A stretch of 64,000 nt of DNA from Nostoc calcicola FACHB-3891 (lineage in GTDB: Bacteria; Cyanobacteriota; Cyanobacteriia; Cyanobacteriales; Nostocaceae). Where the stretch lies: positions 62,001 through 126,000 of the forward strand of contig NZ_JACJRQ010000025.1 in assembly GCF_014697355.1 (NCBI RefSeq). Reading direction: 5' to 3'. Below are positions 9,029 to 17,485 of this stretch, piece after piece; position 1 is the first letter of the stretch; every line of letters begins with the position of its first letter. The notes under the pieces were generated by a model. That model saw nothing but the letters and a program-made list of their open reading frames with translations, ran no database searches and had not been told where the DNA came from. A program made the position numbers and the translations under genes.

Positions 9029-9689
9029 ACCCAGCAAATAATGCTTGACCGTTCTTTGAGGCTTCTATGAGTAATTCTTGGACTTCTTCATCTGTAGTTT
9101 GGGGAAAGTTTTCGTACCAAAGACCAACGCTGTAGAAGGGGCTGGGTGTGGAGACGCAAGCGATTTGGTCTACTTCAGGTTCTAACTGTTGATAAGTTTC
9201 ACGCGCGGCTACGGGCACAGCAATTATAATTGCAGCCGGTTGCTGTTTCCGTACAGCCACAATAGCAGCCCACATAGTTGCACCTGTGGCTAAACCATCA
9301 TCTACTAAGATGACCGTGCGTTCTCTTAAATCTGGGAAGGGGTAGTTGCCTCGATAAAGCTCTTCTCGGCGCTTTAATTCTCGTTCTTCTTGCACCGCCA
9401 CCCTAGCAATTACTTCGTCGGAGATGTTCACCAGGTTGATAATATGTTTATTAAGTATCCGCACACCACCAGAAGCGATCGCTCCCATTGCTAGTTCTTC
9501 TCGATCGGGCACACCCAATTTACGTACCACCAAAACATCTAAGGGAGCATTCAAGGCTTTAGCAACCTCAAAGGCAACAGGTACGCCTCCTCTTGGTAAT
9601 CCTAAAACCACAACATCTGAGCGATTACTATAAGCGGCTAACTCCCTAGCCAAAACTTGACCTGCAAACCTCCTGTCTTTGAATAACAC
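9027..9689 (-). CDS. Phosphoribosyltransferase-family protein
   Basis: A 220-residue type I PRTase fold. The PRPP-binding loop VILVDDGLATGAT lies at 126-138, preceded by the hydrophobic strand LRERT. The N-terminal half has VVVLGLPRGGVPVAFEVA (about 26-43) and RKLGVP (56-61), typical of the stand-alone PRTases often found next to dienelactone hydrolases or DUF2267 genes. The substrate base cannot be told from the sequence. The DUF2267 gene lies 32 bases upstream on the same strand, so they are probably one operon. Confidence 0.85.
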   Translation of the reverse strand: MLFKDRRFAGQVLARELAAYSNRSDVVVLGLPRGGVPVAFEVAKALNAPLDVLVVRKLGVPDREELAMGAIASGGVRILNKHIINLVNISDEVIARVAVQEERELKRREELYRGNYPFPDLRERTVILVDDGLATGATMWAAIVAVRKQQPAAIIIAVPVAARETYQQLEPEVDQIACVSTPSPFYSVGLWYENFPQTTDEEVQELLIEASKNGQALFAG

Positions 9690-9721
9690 GGTGTCACACT
9701 CCTGATGAATTTACAAAAGGT

Positions 9722-10129
9722 TTAAATATTTACACGCATTCGTCCTTGGCTACCCGCCTCAAACAACGGATCGAATTCTGATGGTAGTTGAGAGCGAATA
9801 TCATCGATCTCGCCTCTGCTAATGGCTTCACTCAATACCTCAATGACTACACGGGCATGATGAACAGCATCTGGAAGCTCTACACTTTCTCTTTGGCTGA
9901 CTCGCTCAAAAAATTCATGAATAGAGAAGCGTTCTCCAGCGCCAGCATGTTCGTGTCGCATATATTCTGCAATGCCTCTTGGCAGTTGAGCAGCCGCATT
10001 AAAAGGCTCACCGCCAGCTAACCGTTCGGCTAGCGTCTCCAGAGTCGCACGGGTTGCGAGTTCTGCATCACCGCGTGAACTAAGACGGGCGCGATTTTGC
10101 ACCTGTCCAATAAACTCATCGTGTTGCAT
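9722..10129 (-). CDS. DUF2267 family protein
   Basis: A 135-residue protein with the DUF2267 layout. It starts MQHDEFIGQVQNRARL, then has the repeated helical pattern ATRATLETLAERLAGGEP (about 26-43) and a second half-repeat ARVVIEVLSEAISRGEIDDI (about 92-111), ending RSQLPSEFDPLF. Members are small stress-linked cytoplasmic proteins of unknown biochemistry. It is the first gene of a two-gene operon with the PRTase. Confidence 0.85.
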   Translation of the reverse strand: MQHDEFIGQVQNRARLSSRGDAELATRATLETLAERLAGGEPFNAAAQLPRGIAEYMRHEHAGAGERFSIHEFFERVSQRESVELPDAVHHARVVIEVLSEAISRGEIDDIRSQLPSEFDPLFEAGSQGRMRVNI

Positions 10130-10605
10130 TTTCCCTCCAGATTTGTGTTAACGCATGACTTGTTATGGTCGGATGTTCTGAGCCGATCTTAGGAAGCTAA
10201 AAATGCTCTGTCCTCTGACTAACGGGGCGACATCTTCAATCTACAGTTCTATCAAACGGATGACTTATGGTATTTCTAAAAATCTTGGCAACTAACGAAT
10301 CGGTTTGAGGGGCAGTTGTGCGCCCTTACCTATGTATAGCTATTAGATATTTCGTGAAATAATATTAACCTGATGGAGGAAGATTTTTCTATCTGAATCA
10401 GTTACTAATCAAAGGCTACAGCTAATTATGCCCCTAAGCAATTGCTAGAAGTTTTTTCCCACTTACCAATGTTTGTTGCTAAACTTGTGCTGAGTATACA
10501 TTTTAACTGTTTATAGAACAAAAATTACTTACCTATTGCCAGATGCGAACATCCATAGAGAATACAGTAATCACGCAATTGCTAATTTTGGGCTTTTACC
10601 GTTTT

Positions 10606-10728
10606 AGGGACTTCCAAGGAAAAAAATATTCCATCCCTGCGGCACGCTCCGGGAACGTAGGGGCGCACAGCTGTGCGCCCCTACCAATGTACAAATAATT
10701 TGGGATAATTTATTTTTTGGAAGTCCCT
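10606..10728. mobile_element. MITE with AGGGACTTCCAA inverted ends
   Basis: Terminal inverted repeats AGGGACTTCCAA (10606-10617) and TTGGAAGTCCCT (10717-10728) bound a 123-bp non-coding element. The subterminal parts also match imperfectly (AAAAAATATTCC against GGGATAATTTATTTT). The 28-bp palindrome sits inside (10657-10684). No transposase is encoded, so movement would need a full element elsewhere. The rest of 10130-10948 holds no gene I can support; a decayed half-copy of the palindrome is at 10307-10329. Confidence 0.75.
10657..10684. repeat. 28-bp dispersed palindrome, copy 2 (perfect)
   Basis: Perfect 14+14 palindrome with half-site GTAGGGGCGCACAG. It lies inside the MITE at 10606-10728, which may have carried it. 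Confidence 0.9.
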
Positions 10729-10948
10729 TAATCAATATATTTTGATGTTGTCTTCACATTAGCCCGGAATTGTAAATCTGTAAGCACTTACAATATCTTC
10801 ATTTTTTTTATTAAGTATAAATTTATGCTAAAGTACATTGATAATATGTCATCAAAGTTATCGTTTAACACTTTTGAGTAAAAATTAATAGGGTAGAATA
10901 ACTGATAATGCTCAGCTATTTTGAATATCAAAGCAGGATTTTTATATA

Positions 10949-11452
10949 ATGATCGGCTTAACTAATTCGGAAAACGCTATAGTTAGCAGCACAGCAGCCA
11001 CAAAGAGACTCGCAAGGGCAATGATGGTTTCTGCTGGAGAGTTTTCACTGATACTAGTATGTTGTAACTGTGTTGAAAGGCAGCAGCAAATTCTGAATTT
11101 GTTAACTGAATTTTCATCAGCAGACATACCGGAAATCCTGCTTACACCTGCAACTGAAACATTGTACACGGCTATTGCAACTACAATTGGTCCTACTCAA
11201 CCCGAAGCTTTGATGGTACGGGGTTTAGAATCTGTAGTAGCAATTAATCAACTCATTATCAGTACCAACATCATGCGAGATGAGTTTCGCAAACAGTTTA
11301 AGTTTCCCTTGGTACTGTGGATCAATGATGAAATCCTCCGCAAACTAGTCTGGCTAGCACCTGATTTCAAAGACTGGGCATCTAGTACTATTAGATTTGA
11401 TGTACCGAACAATCAGTTAGTTGAATCTGAACAACAAGCGATTAGCGCCTAA
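10949..11452 (+). CDS. Protein resembling the N-terminal domain of large cyanobacterial STAND/TPR proteins
   Basis: A 167-residue protein. The C-terminal part RDEFRKQFKFPLVLWIND followed by KLVWLAPDFKDWASSTIRF is a pattern I associate with the N-terminal region of large cyanobacterial ATPase/TPR proteins ('FPLVLWVND...APDFxSWA'). Those proteins normally continue into TPRs, but here a stop follows at 11452 and no TPR coding appears downstream. It is either a free-standing version of the domain or a truncated remnant. The stop is followed by a terminator, which favours a functional short gene. Confidence 0.6.
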   Translation: MIGLTNSENAIVSSTAATKRLARAMMVSAGEFSLILVCCNCVERQQQILNLLTEFSSADIPEILLTPATETLYTAIATTIGPTQPEALMVRGLESVVAINQLIISTNIMRDEFRKQFKFPLVLWINDEILRKLVWLAPDFKDWASSTIRFDVPNNQLVESEQQAISA

Positions 11453-11513
11453 GAAAGAGTTTATCCAATTTGGATTTTGGATTGGGAATAACCTGAGTGT
11501 ATCTGGCTTGGTG

Positions 11514-11539
11514 TGATTCCATCTGTCGGAATCATTTTT
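11514..11539 (+). terminator. Rho-independent terminator
   Basis: A 7-bp stem TGATTCC / GGAATCA with a 7-base loop, followed by TTTTT. It lies 60 bases after the gene at 10949-11452. The remaining intergenic DNA to 11802 shows no coding or repeat signal. Confidence 0.65.
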
Positions 11540-11802
11540 CAAATTGGTATCACGTAGGAAAAGTTTTTGCTGCAAAGCCAAAAATGTTGTCAACTTAGAA
11601 GGTTTGCGTTCTCTGGTTTTCATCAAGTCTAGTTCAGGAACAAAGAATCATTACATTAGCGTCTGTCTTTATATCTGCTTCAAAAGACAAACATTAAGCT
11701 AATCCTAACTACTGAAGTTTGAGGATTATGTATTTTATTGTCCCGATCTGGTAGATATTATTTCTTAGTTTTATAACTATTGACTAATAGGACTCTATTA
11801 GT

Positions 11803-12933
11803 ATGAAAATCATGGCAAAAACTTATCTTAGCAAGAATCAAACACGAATTTTCACGGCTTTAGTTTTGACTGGTATTTTATCTGTTACCAGCGGTTTAAC
11901 ACTCACCAAAGATGCCACAGCGGGTTCTGCAAACTTTTCACTAGAAACAAGCACTGATGTTTCTAAAGACAATATTAAATCAAATCGCTTGCCGCGTCCA
12001 GTGGCTAACGCAGTCCTGCAAGATTTAGCCCGCAAAGAGGGAATTTCGACTAGGGAACTGAAAATTACTAACTATAATCAACAGACTTGGGCTAATGGCT
12101 GCTTGGAATTACCTCAACCAGATGAATTATGCACTGAAGCCTTAGTTGCTGGTTGGCGGGTTGTAGTATCTAATGGCAAAGAAAATTGGATTTATCATAC
12201 TAATAACAACGGGCGATCGCTACGTTTAGCTTCGGCAAATAATCCTTCAGATAAATTACCCACATCTGTAAAAAATGCTGTTTTGCAGGTTGCCTCTAGA
12301 CGTTTGCAACAGTCGATTTCTCAGCTAACGATTGTTGAATTTCAACAGCAAACTTGGAAAAATGGCTGTTTAGAATTAGCGAATCCTGATGAATTCTGTA
12401 CCCAAGCTTTAGTACCAGGTTGGCGGGTAGTTGTTGGTGGACGCGAACAAACATTGGTTTATCATACCAATCAAACAGGTTCGATAGTTAGGCTGAATGA
12501 AAAAGCTAACCAAGGTACACTTACACCTGTGAGAATACCAGCCAGCGAGTTACCACCACCCTTGGATCGAGATGTAGTATTTCGACAAATTTCCAGTGGC
12601 GGGTTTGCAGGTAGAACCTACGAGACTGTTTTACTCAAAGATGGGCGATTGATTCGCGTGCGGATTGGTGATGCTAATGATTCTGAACGTAGTGTTCGCC
12701 GTGTTTCTGTACAACAAGTGCGACAATTTTTGCGATCGCTAGAACGCTATAAATTTACTCAATTCCAGAATCTCAGTTACCCGGCACCCAGCGGTGCTGC
12801 TGACTATATCACCTACACTCTCACCAGCCAAAAGAATACGGTTCAGTATAACGATATTTCTCGAAATAACCTGCCAAGCAATTTACAAGTGGTAGTTAAA
12901 GCTTGGAATCAGATTACAGCTAGCGCTCAATAA
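11803..12933 (+). CDS. Secreted protein with a duplicated W..C-L-E-L..C domain
   Basis: A 376-residue precursor. Residues 1-40 form a Sec signal (MAKTYLSK... then hydrophobic FTALVLTGILSVTSGLTL, cut near ATAGSA). Two homologous units of about 75 residues follow (about 64-140 and 157-232). Each has QQTWxNGCLEL, xPDExCTxALVxGWRVVV and a final YHTN; the two cysteines per unit suggest a disulfide. The C-terminal third (245-376) holds a FRQISSGGFAGRTY segment I do not recognise. It is probably periplasmic or extracellular. The ATG at 11812 is an alternative start. Confidence 0.75.
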   Translation: MKIMAKTYLSKNQTRIFTALVLTGILSVTSGLTLTKDATAGSANFSLETSTDVSKDNIKSNRLPRPVANAVLQDLARKEGISTRELKITNYNQQTWANGCLELPQPDELCTEALVAGWRVVVSNGKENWIYHTNNNGRSLRLASANNPSDKLPTSVKNAVLQVASRRLQQSISQLTIVEFQQQTWKNGCLELANPDEFCTQALVPGWRVVVGGREQTLVYHTNQTGSIVRLNEKANQGTLTPVRIPASELPPPLDRDVVFRQISSGGFAGRTYETVLLKDGRLIRVRIGDANDSERSVRRVSVQQVRQFLRSLERYKFTQFQNLSYPAPSGAADYITYTLTSQKNTVQYNDISRNNLPSNLQVVVKAWNQITASAQ

Positions 12934-12937
12934 AAAG

Positions 12938-13050
12938 AGGGAGATGAGGGAGATGAGGGAGATGGGGTAAAGGGTAAAGGGTAAAGGGTAAAGGAATAAA
13001 TTTAACCTTTCCCCCTTACCCCTTACCCTTTCCCCAGTCCCCATGCCCCA
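12938..13050. repeat. Composite hairpin of short tandem repeats
   Basis: GGGAGATGA repeats (12939-12965) and four GGGTAAA units (12965-12993) are followed, after a short AT spacer, by their complementary CCTTTCCCCCTTACCCC tract (13008-13035) and CCCCATGCCC units. Similar arrangements are at 49338-49505, 58620-58690 and 62083-62225. Confidence 0.75.
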
Positions 13051-13110
13051 TGCCCAATGCCTCATATTGGTCATACAATCGAAACGATAATTCGATCGCA
13101 CTTTTGGTAG

Positions 13111-14358
13111 ATGATAAAAAGATTCGTAAAGTGGTGTGTTGAGTTTTGGAATATTCGCCAAAGCCGAAAGTCCGGGCTATTTCTTGTTGTGGTTACCTTG
13201 AGCGTGGTAACTACGGTGATGTTATCTTTTCCGTTAAACGCTCAAACTACTCCTCAGAGATTACCGACATCTGAGTTAAGAGGAGTGTGGTTAACAAATA
13301 TTGATAGTGATGTGTTATTCGAGCGCGATCGCCTGAAGGGATCTTTGCAACGCCTTGATGAACTTAATTTTAACACCGTATATCCAGCGGTTTGGAATTG
13401 GGGGTATACATTGTATCCTAGCAAAGTTGCAGCTAAAGTCATTGGGCGAGCGATCGATCCCACGCCTGGACTGCAAGGGCGAGACATGCTCAAAGAAATT
13501 GTGGATGTGGGACACCAAAAAGGGTTAACAGTCATTCCCTGGTTTGAATTTGGCTTTATGGCACCAGCGGATTCCCTACTGGCTAAAAATCGTCCCCAAT
13601 GGCTCACCAGTCGCAGCGATGGGACACGGATTGTCAAAGAAGGTACACATAACCGGGTTTGGCTAAATCCTTTTCGTCCAGAAGTGCAACAATTTATTCA
13701 AGATTTAATTGTTGAAATTGTTAGAAATTACGATATCGACGGCATTCAATTTGATGACCATTTTGGCTTACCTTCCGAATTAGGATACGATGCTTATACA
13801 GTGGCACTTTATAACAAAGAACACCGCGGTCAAGCTCCCTCTAAAAATTCTAAAGATCCAGAATGGGTACGTTGGAGAGCTAACAAAATCACAGACTTTA
13901 TGAAGCGGGTATTCACAACCATTAAAGCCACTAAAAAAGATTGCCTCGTTTCTGTTGCACCTAATCCTCAGCGTTTTTCCTACGAATACTTTTTAGCCGA
14001 TTGGCAGAAGTGGGAAAGGATGGGAATTGTTGAAGATTTGGTTTTGCAAATCTATCGGGATGACTTGAATGTTTTTGTTAGTGAGTTAGAGTATCCAGAA
14101 GTGAAAGCTGCAAAGAGCCATATTCCCGTGAGTATTGGCATTTTAGCTGGTTTAAAAAATAGATCTATACCCATGCAACAGATTCAGACACAAGTGCAAA
14201 AAGTACGCGATCGCAACTTTGCAGGAGTCTCTTTCTTTTTCTATGAAACTCTCTGGAACATGAGCAAAGAAAAACCCCTAGTTCGTCAAACTAGTTTCCA
14301 GAAAATTTTTCCCACACCAACGACTTACCCAAATTTACTTGCCGGTTGGAAACCATAA
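13111..14358 (+). CDS. GHL10 (DUF187) glycoside-hydrolase-like secreted protein
   Basis: A 415-residue protein with an N-terminal signal anchor (about 20-44, LFLVVVTLSVVTTVML, cut near NAQTT). The DUF187/GHL10 TIM barrel then runs from ELRGVWLTN (about 54) through LDELNFNTVYPAVWNWGYTL, GLTVIPWFEFGF and IDGIQFDDHFG to QIYRDD. The conserved acidic residues of the barrel are present. The family is distantly related to GH10/GH13 and is thought to act on cell-wall or exopolysaccharide glycans; the substrate is unknown. It ends just before a strong terminator shared with the convergent peptidase gene. Confidence 0.9.
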   Translation: MIKRFVKWCVEFWNIRQSRKSGLFLVVVTLSVVTTVMLSFPLNAQTTPQRLPTSELRGVWLTNIDSDVLFERDRLKGSLQRLDELNFNTVYPAVWNWGYTLYPSKVAAKVIGRAIDPTPGLQGRDMLKEIVDVGHQKGLTVIPWFEFGFMAPADSLLAKNRPQWLTSRSDGTRIVKEGTHNRVWLNPFRPEVQQFIQDLIVEIVRNYDIDGIQFDDHFGLPSELGYDAYTVALYNKEHRGQAPSKNSKDPEWVRWRANKITDFMKRVFTTIKATKKDCLVSVAPNPQRFSYEYFLADWQKWERMGIVEDLVLQIYRDDLNVFVSELEYPEVKAAKSHIPVSIGILAGLKNRSIPMQQIQTQVQKVRDRNFAGVSFFFYETLWNMSKEKPLVRQTSFQKIFPTPTTYPNLLAGWKP

Positions 14359-14394
14359 AGTTAATTTTTCTAACAACTATAGCAATCCTCCGCA

Positions 14395-14431
14395 GATCCC
14401 CGACTTCTCAAAGAAGTCGGGGATCTTGTTT
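14395..14431. terminator. Strong Rho-independent terminator
   Basis: A 14-bp perfect stem (GATCCCCGACTTCT / AGAAGTCGGGGATC) with a 3-base loop, followed by TTGTTT. It lies between the convergent genes 13111-14358 (+) and 14508-15410 (-). Confidence 0.85.
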
Positions 14432-14507
14432 CTCACGAATGATTCAGAATTGACAAAATTGGATTATTGCGACGCACTGCATATCTGAAAAGCATACGCA
14501 GCGATAT

Positions 14508-15410
14508 TTATCGTGAAACAAATCTGGAGTTGATTCGCAAAGATACTCCATCTTCTGATAAATCTAATTTTAGTGGTTGAGGATTATTTTTTAATCGCTC
14601 ATAGCCATCCATCCATAAAGCGAACCACAAATATTTATTCATTACCTGCTTTAAAGCATTGATTCTTTGTTGTGTCGGTGGATGGCTGCTAATTTCTGTA
14701 TAGTCTGAAGGTAAACGCGAAAGTAGGTTCAAGACTCGCAAACCTCCATTTATCTCATAGCCAGCCTTAATCATATAGGTGTAACCAATTTCATCAGCTT
14801 GAAATTCATGCTGGCGACTTAATGCTTGCATGGTTCTATCAAATTCTTGTTTTTTCTGAATAATAATTCGTTGTTTGATGACATCTTTTGTAGCAGGTAA
14901 TATAGGAGTTTTAGATTTTCTACGTTCTTGTGCAATCCAATTGTTATATTCTGCTTCTGCTTCTTTGAGTAATCTTTCTTGTAAACTAGTTTCTGCTTCT
15001 TCTTGCTGTCCAGAATGGCGTTGTGTATGGTGGGCTAATTCATGACTGATAATAAAAGCTAAAGCTGCATCATCGCCGTGTATTTGGTCTAACAAGCCTT
15101 TGTAAATTACGATTTTGTTTAACTCATCTGCGTATGCATTGATATGATATTCATCAGTGATTTGAAAGCGCCAGGGATGGTCATCAAGTCCATTAGCACG
15201 AATTACTCTTTCTGCTACACTGTAAAACCATTCTAGATTACTATTTTTCGGTTGTAATTGTGGGGTAGAACTTGATAAATTTGTAGTAGTTGAAAGTGAT
15301 GGAGATTGACTTATTGCTTGCGCGAAATTTGGTGTATTGAGGTTTAGTAAAACGCTGCTGTTAAGACCTAATGTGGTGAAAAAGATTTTGCGAATATATG
15401 AGGATGCCAT
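14508..15410 (-). CDS. M48 family zinc metallopeptidase, exported
   Basis: A 300-residue peptidase. Residues 1-31 look like a signal peptide (IRKIFFTTLGLNSSVLLNL, ending ANFAQA-like). The zinc motif HELAH sits in IISHELAHHTQRH, and the third-ligand region is HEFQADEIGYTYMIKAGY, as in M48B/Oma1-type peptidases. A HPPTQQRI motif (SSHPPTQQRINALKQ) typical of the family follows. It probably acts in the periplasm in protein quality control. It is monocistronic. Confidence 0.9.
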   Translation of the reverse strand: MASSYIRKIFFTTLGLNSSVLLNLNTPNFAQAISQSPSLSTTTNLSSSTPQLQPKNSNLEWFYSVAERVIRANGLDDHPWRFQITDEYHINAYADELNKIVIYKGLLDQIHGDDAALAFIISHELAHHTQRHSGQQEEAETSLQERLLKEAEAEYNNWIAQERRKSKTPILPATKDVIKQRIIIQKKQEFDRTMQALSRQHEFQADEIGYTYMIKAGYEINGGLRVLNLLSRLPSDYTEISSHPPTQQRINALKQVMNKYLWFALWMDGYERLKNNPQPLKLDLSEDGVSLRINSRFVSR

Positions 15411-15576
15411 AATCGTAAACGTCTATTTGCTTCGTTTGAATGCCTTTGATTATGTTTACGAGAACACAATGGTATTTTTACGCATTTTAAATCTTTATAT
15501 TTATTATTAAAAAAACAGGCAAGATGCCCGCACTACAAGATTAAATACAATAATTCTCTGTAAATCATAGATATAC

Positions 15577-15984
15577 TTATGCCTGACTCCAGTCTTCAAT
15601 TTCTAAGCCTTCGATTTTCTCGAAATCTCTCCGATTATGAGTTACAAGAATCAAATCGTTAGCAATAGCGATTCCAGCGATGAGAATATCGATATCGTCT
15701 ACTGGTGTCCCCTTCTTTCTTAAACTGGCATAAATATCACCAGAAATCGTTGTAGAGTCTGTAGTTAGAGGTAAAACTGTGTTATTTGAAGCAAATTCTA
15801 AAAAAGATGTTAGTTGTTTCTGTGCGTCACGATGCTTCAATCCGCTAACTATTTCGTAATAGGTGATGATGCTGATGTTGATTTTGCCATATTCTTTAAT
15901 ATATGCATTAAAGTTTTCAATCACTAGGGGTTGATTGCGGAAAAACAAGGATAAAATGTTGGTATCAACCAAAGCTACTTTCAT
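15577..15984 (-). CDS. vapC: VapC-type PIN-domain toxin
   Basis: I chose the ATG at 15984 (MKVALVDTNILSLFF), which has GAAGAAG upstream; a longer frame to 16023 would run further into the antitoxin. The product is about 135 residues with the full PIN acidic set: D in VDTNI, E in YYEIVSGL, D in TPVDDIDILIAGIA and the terminal VTHNRRDFEKIEGL. VapC proteins are Mg-dependent RNases. It overlaps the antitoxin gene by 20 bases. Confidence 0.88.
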   Translation of the reverse strand: MKVALVDTNILSLFFRNQPLVIENFNAYIKEYGKINISIITYYEIVSGLKHRDAQKQLTSFLEFASNNTVLPLTTDSTTISGDIYASLRKKGTPVDDIDILIAGIAIANDLILVTHNRRDFEKIEGLEIEDWSQA

Positions 15985-16228
15985 CACTTCTTCTTCCCAA
16001 AAAAGTCTGCTGACGACGTGCATTTATTTCTTCAGTGAAGTCGGAAAATGTTTCATCTGACATATCATTCCAACAACCCGCAAACTGCATAATTTGTTCG
16101 GGTGTACCTTGAGATGCTTCTACACCGACTCGAAAATAATGGATAAAATTATATACTTCTTCCAGCTTTTCTTCAGGAATGAGATTAATTTCTGTCAGAA
16201 GTTTGGTACGTAAATTTGATGGTTTCAT
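15965..16228 (-). CDS. Antitoxin of the VapBC-type pair (DUF2281-like)
   Basis: An 87-residue protein: MKPSNLRTKLLTEINLIPEEKLEEVYNFIHYF is the 'LPEEKLxEVxDFIxFL' pattern of DUF2281-type antitoxins, and the basic, flexible C-terminus (INARRQQTFLGRRS) would wrap the toxin. It overlaps vapC by 20 bases, so the two are translationally coupled. The class is inferred from the pattern and the partner. Confidence 0.75.
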   Translation of the reverse strand: MKPSNLRTKLLTEINLIPEEKLEEVYNFIHYFRVGVEASQGTPEQIMQFAGCWNDMSDETFSDFTEEINARRQQTFLGRRSDESSFG

Positions 16229-16253
16229 GTTGTACTGTATAGGGTGTGGTGTA

Positions 16254-16514
16254 TCAAGCTGTTATCATTGTTTTTTCTACCACGAGCGGCATAAAAGTTG
16301 TATTCGATAGCGATTTACTCGCAAACAGAATACAAGCTTTAATATCTTCGGGACTCAGCCCTTCGTACTCTTGGAGAATTTCTGCGACATTTGCATCATG
16401 AGCAAGCAGGTTAAGAATATACTCAACGCTCAAGCGGGTTCCTCTAATTACAGGCTTTCCTGCTAGCACTTTTGGATTGATGACTATACGTTCTAGTAAT
16501 TGCTGGTCTGTCAT
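16254..16514 (-). CDS. DUF433 antitoxin without its usual toxin partner
   Basis: An 86-residue protein. Residues 1-65 are a typical DUF433 domain: IVINPKVLAGKPVIRGTRLSVEYIL followed by EILQEYEGLSPEDIKACILFA. DUF433 antitoxins normally precede a DUF5615 PIN-like toxin. Here the next gene is a different TA pair, and the C-terminus after residue 68 (NTTFMPLVVEKTMITA) looks unusual, so the toxin appears to have been lost and the 3' end rebuilt. It starts near the remnant at 16578-16661. Confidence 0.8.
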   Translation of the reverse strand: MTDQQLLERIVINPKVLAGKPVIRGTRLSVEYILNLLAHDANVAEILQEYEGLSPEDIKACILFASKSLSNTTFMPLVVEKTMITA

Positions 16515-16577
16515 TATCTGCGGTGTGGCGTATAAAGTTTATTTTGATTTTAATTGAATTAACATCGCTATTGACTC

Positions 16578-16661
16578 TCAACGCTTGATGTCGTTACACA
16601 AATGTCTATCTTCTGCTTTGACATCCCGGTTATTATTGAGATAGTCAAGCAGATAAAATCC
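16578..16661 (-). pseudogene. Remnant of the 3' end of a WD40/STAND gene
   Basis: On the minus strand the last 27 codons read ...LLDYLNNNRDVKAEDRHLC then NDIKR and stop. This matches the C-terminus of the 17475-22040 protein (RDYLQNNPDVSAEDKRLC then DDIKR and stop) residue for residue at most positions. The match breaks at an in-frame TAG at 16659-16661. The two copies lie in the same orientation and flank the TA pair at 16734-17485. Confidence 0.85.
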
Positions 16662-16733
16662 CTACAAACCTGAATTTCGTCAGCGATAATGCTCAGGTTA
16701 TTTAATCACTGAAATTTTTAGCAAGAGGGAAAA

Positions 16734-16982
16734 ATGAGCGTCCTTATATCAGATGATACTTTGCGTGCTAGTGGAATGACAGCAGCCGAATTTAAACAAG
16801 AAGTTGCTCTGTTGCTGTTTGCATCGGGAAAACTTCCCCTGGGATATGCGAGCAAGTTGGCAGAAATGGATAAAATACAGTTTCAGCAATTGCTTCAAAA
16901 ACGCAAAATTCCTCTGTATTCTTATGAAATAGAAGATTTTGAACTCGATTTGAAAAATTTGCAGGAGTTGGGTAGGTTGTGA
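16734..16982 (+). CDS. UPF0175 family antitoxin (second module)
   Basis: An 82-residue UPF0175 protein: the N-terminal strand MSVLISDDTLRASGMTAAEF, the helix EVALLLFASGKLPLGYASKLA and the closing IPLYSYEIEDFELDL are family features. GAGGGAAAA lies just before the ATG. It overlaps the DUF3368 gene by 4 bases (GTGA), which implies coupled translation. Confidence 0.85.
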   Translation: MSVLISDDTLRASGMTAAEFKQEVALLLFASGKLPLGYASKLAEMDKIQFQQLLQKRKIPLYSYEIEDFELDLKNLQELGRL

Positions 16983-17485
16983 TTGTTATTAGTGATACTT
17001 CACCAATCACCAGCCTTGCTGCTGTTGGTCAATTAGATTTACTCCAGCAGTTATATACTAAAATCCTGATTCCAGAAGCTGTTTATCGGGAACTTACAGG
17101 TACATCTACACCTGTTCCAGATTCTGTAGAGGTACAGTCATTTGATTGGATTGAGGTACGACAGGTAACAAACCGCTCCCTAATCACAGTTCTATTAGAG
17201 CAACAATTGGACGAAGGTGAATGTGAAGCAATAGCTTTAGCAATTGAACTTGATGCAGAATTACTACTTATCGACGAACGGCGAGGAAGAGCGGAAGCTG
17301 ATAGGTTAGGATTACGAATTACTGGGTCGTTAGGGGTTTTGGTTGAAGCGAAACAAAAAGGATTTATTGTCGCTGTCAAACCTGTGATGGATGGGTTAAT
17401 TGCAACAGCAGGGTTCAGAGTTGCAGATGCTTTATATACTCGTATTTTGCACATGGTAGGAGAGGTGAATGACCTCAACGCTTGA
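16979..17485 (+). CDS. DUF3368 PIN-like toxin (second module)
   Basis: A 168-residue protein from a GTG start inside the antitoxin stop. Features are IVISDTSPITSLAAVGQL (residues 2-19, intact first aspartate), LDEGECEAIALAIELDAELLLIDE (about 79-102) and RRGRAEADRLGL. The end (GEVNDLNA) is encoded within DNA that is also the 3' end of the convergent WD40 gene (11-base overlap), so the two stop codons are interlocked. The first-site aspartate is present here, unlike in the 1033-1518 paralogue. Confidence 0.85.
   Translation: MIVISDTSPITSLAAVGQLDLLQQLYTKILIPEAVYRELTGTSTPVPDSVEVQSFDWIEVRQVTNRSLITVLLEQQLDEGECEAIALAIELDAELLLIDERRGRAEADRLGLRITGSLGVLVEAKQKGFIVAVKPVMDGLIATAGFRVADALYTRILHMVGEVNDLNA

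Noticed and set aside
8834-9070. Gly/Val and Pro/Thr/His-rich frames on both strands
   Set aside because: Translation of the GGGAGGTGT / 27-bp repeats only.
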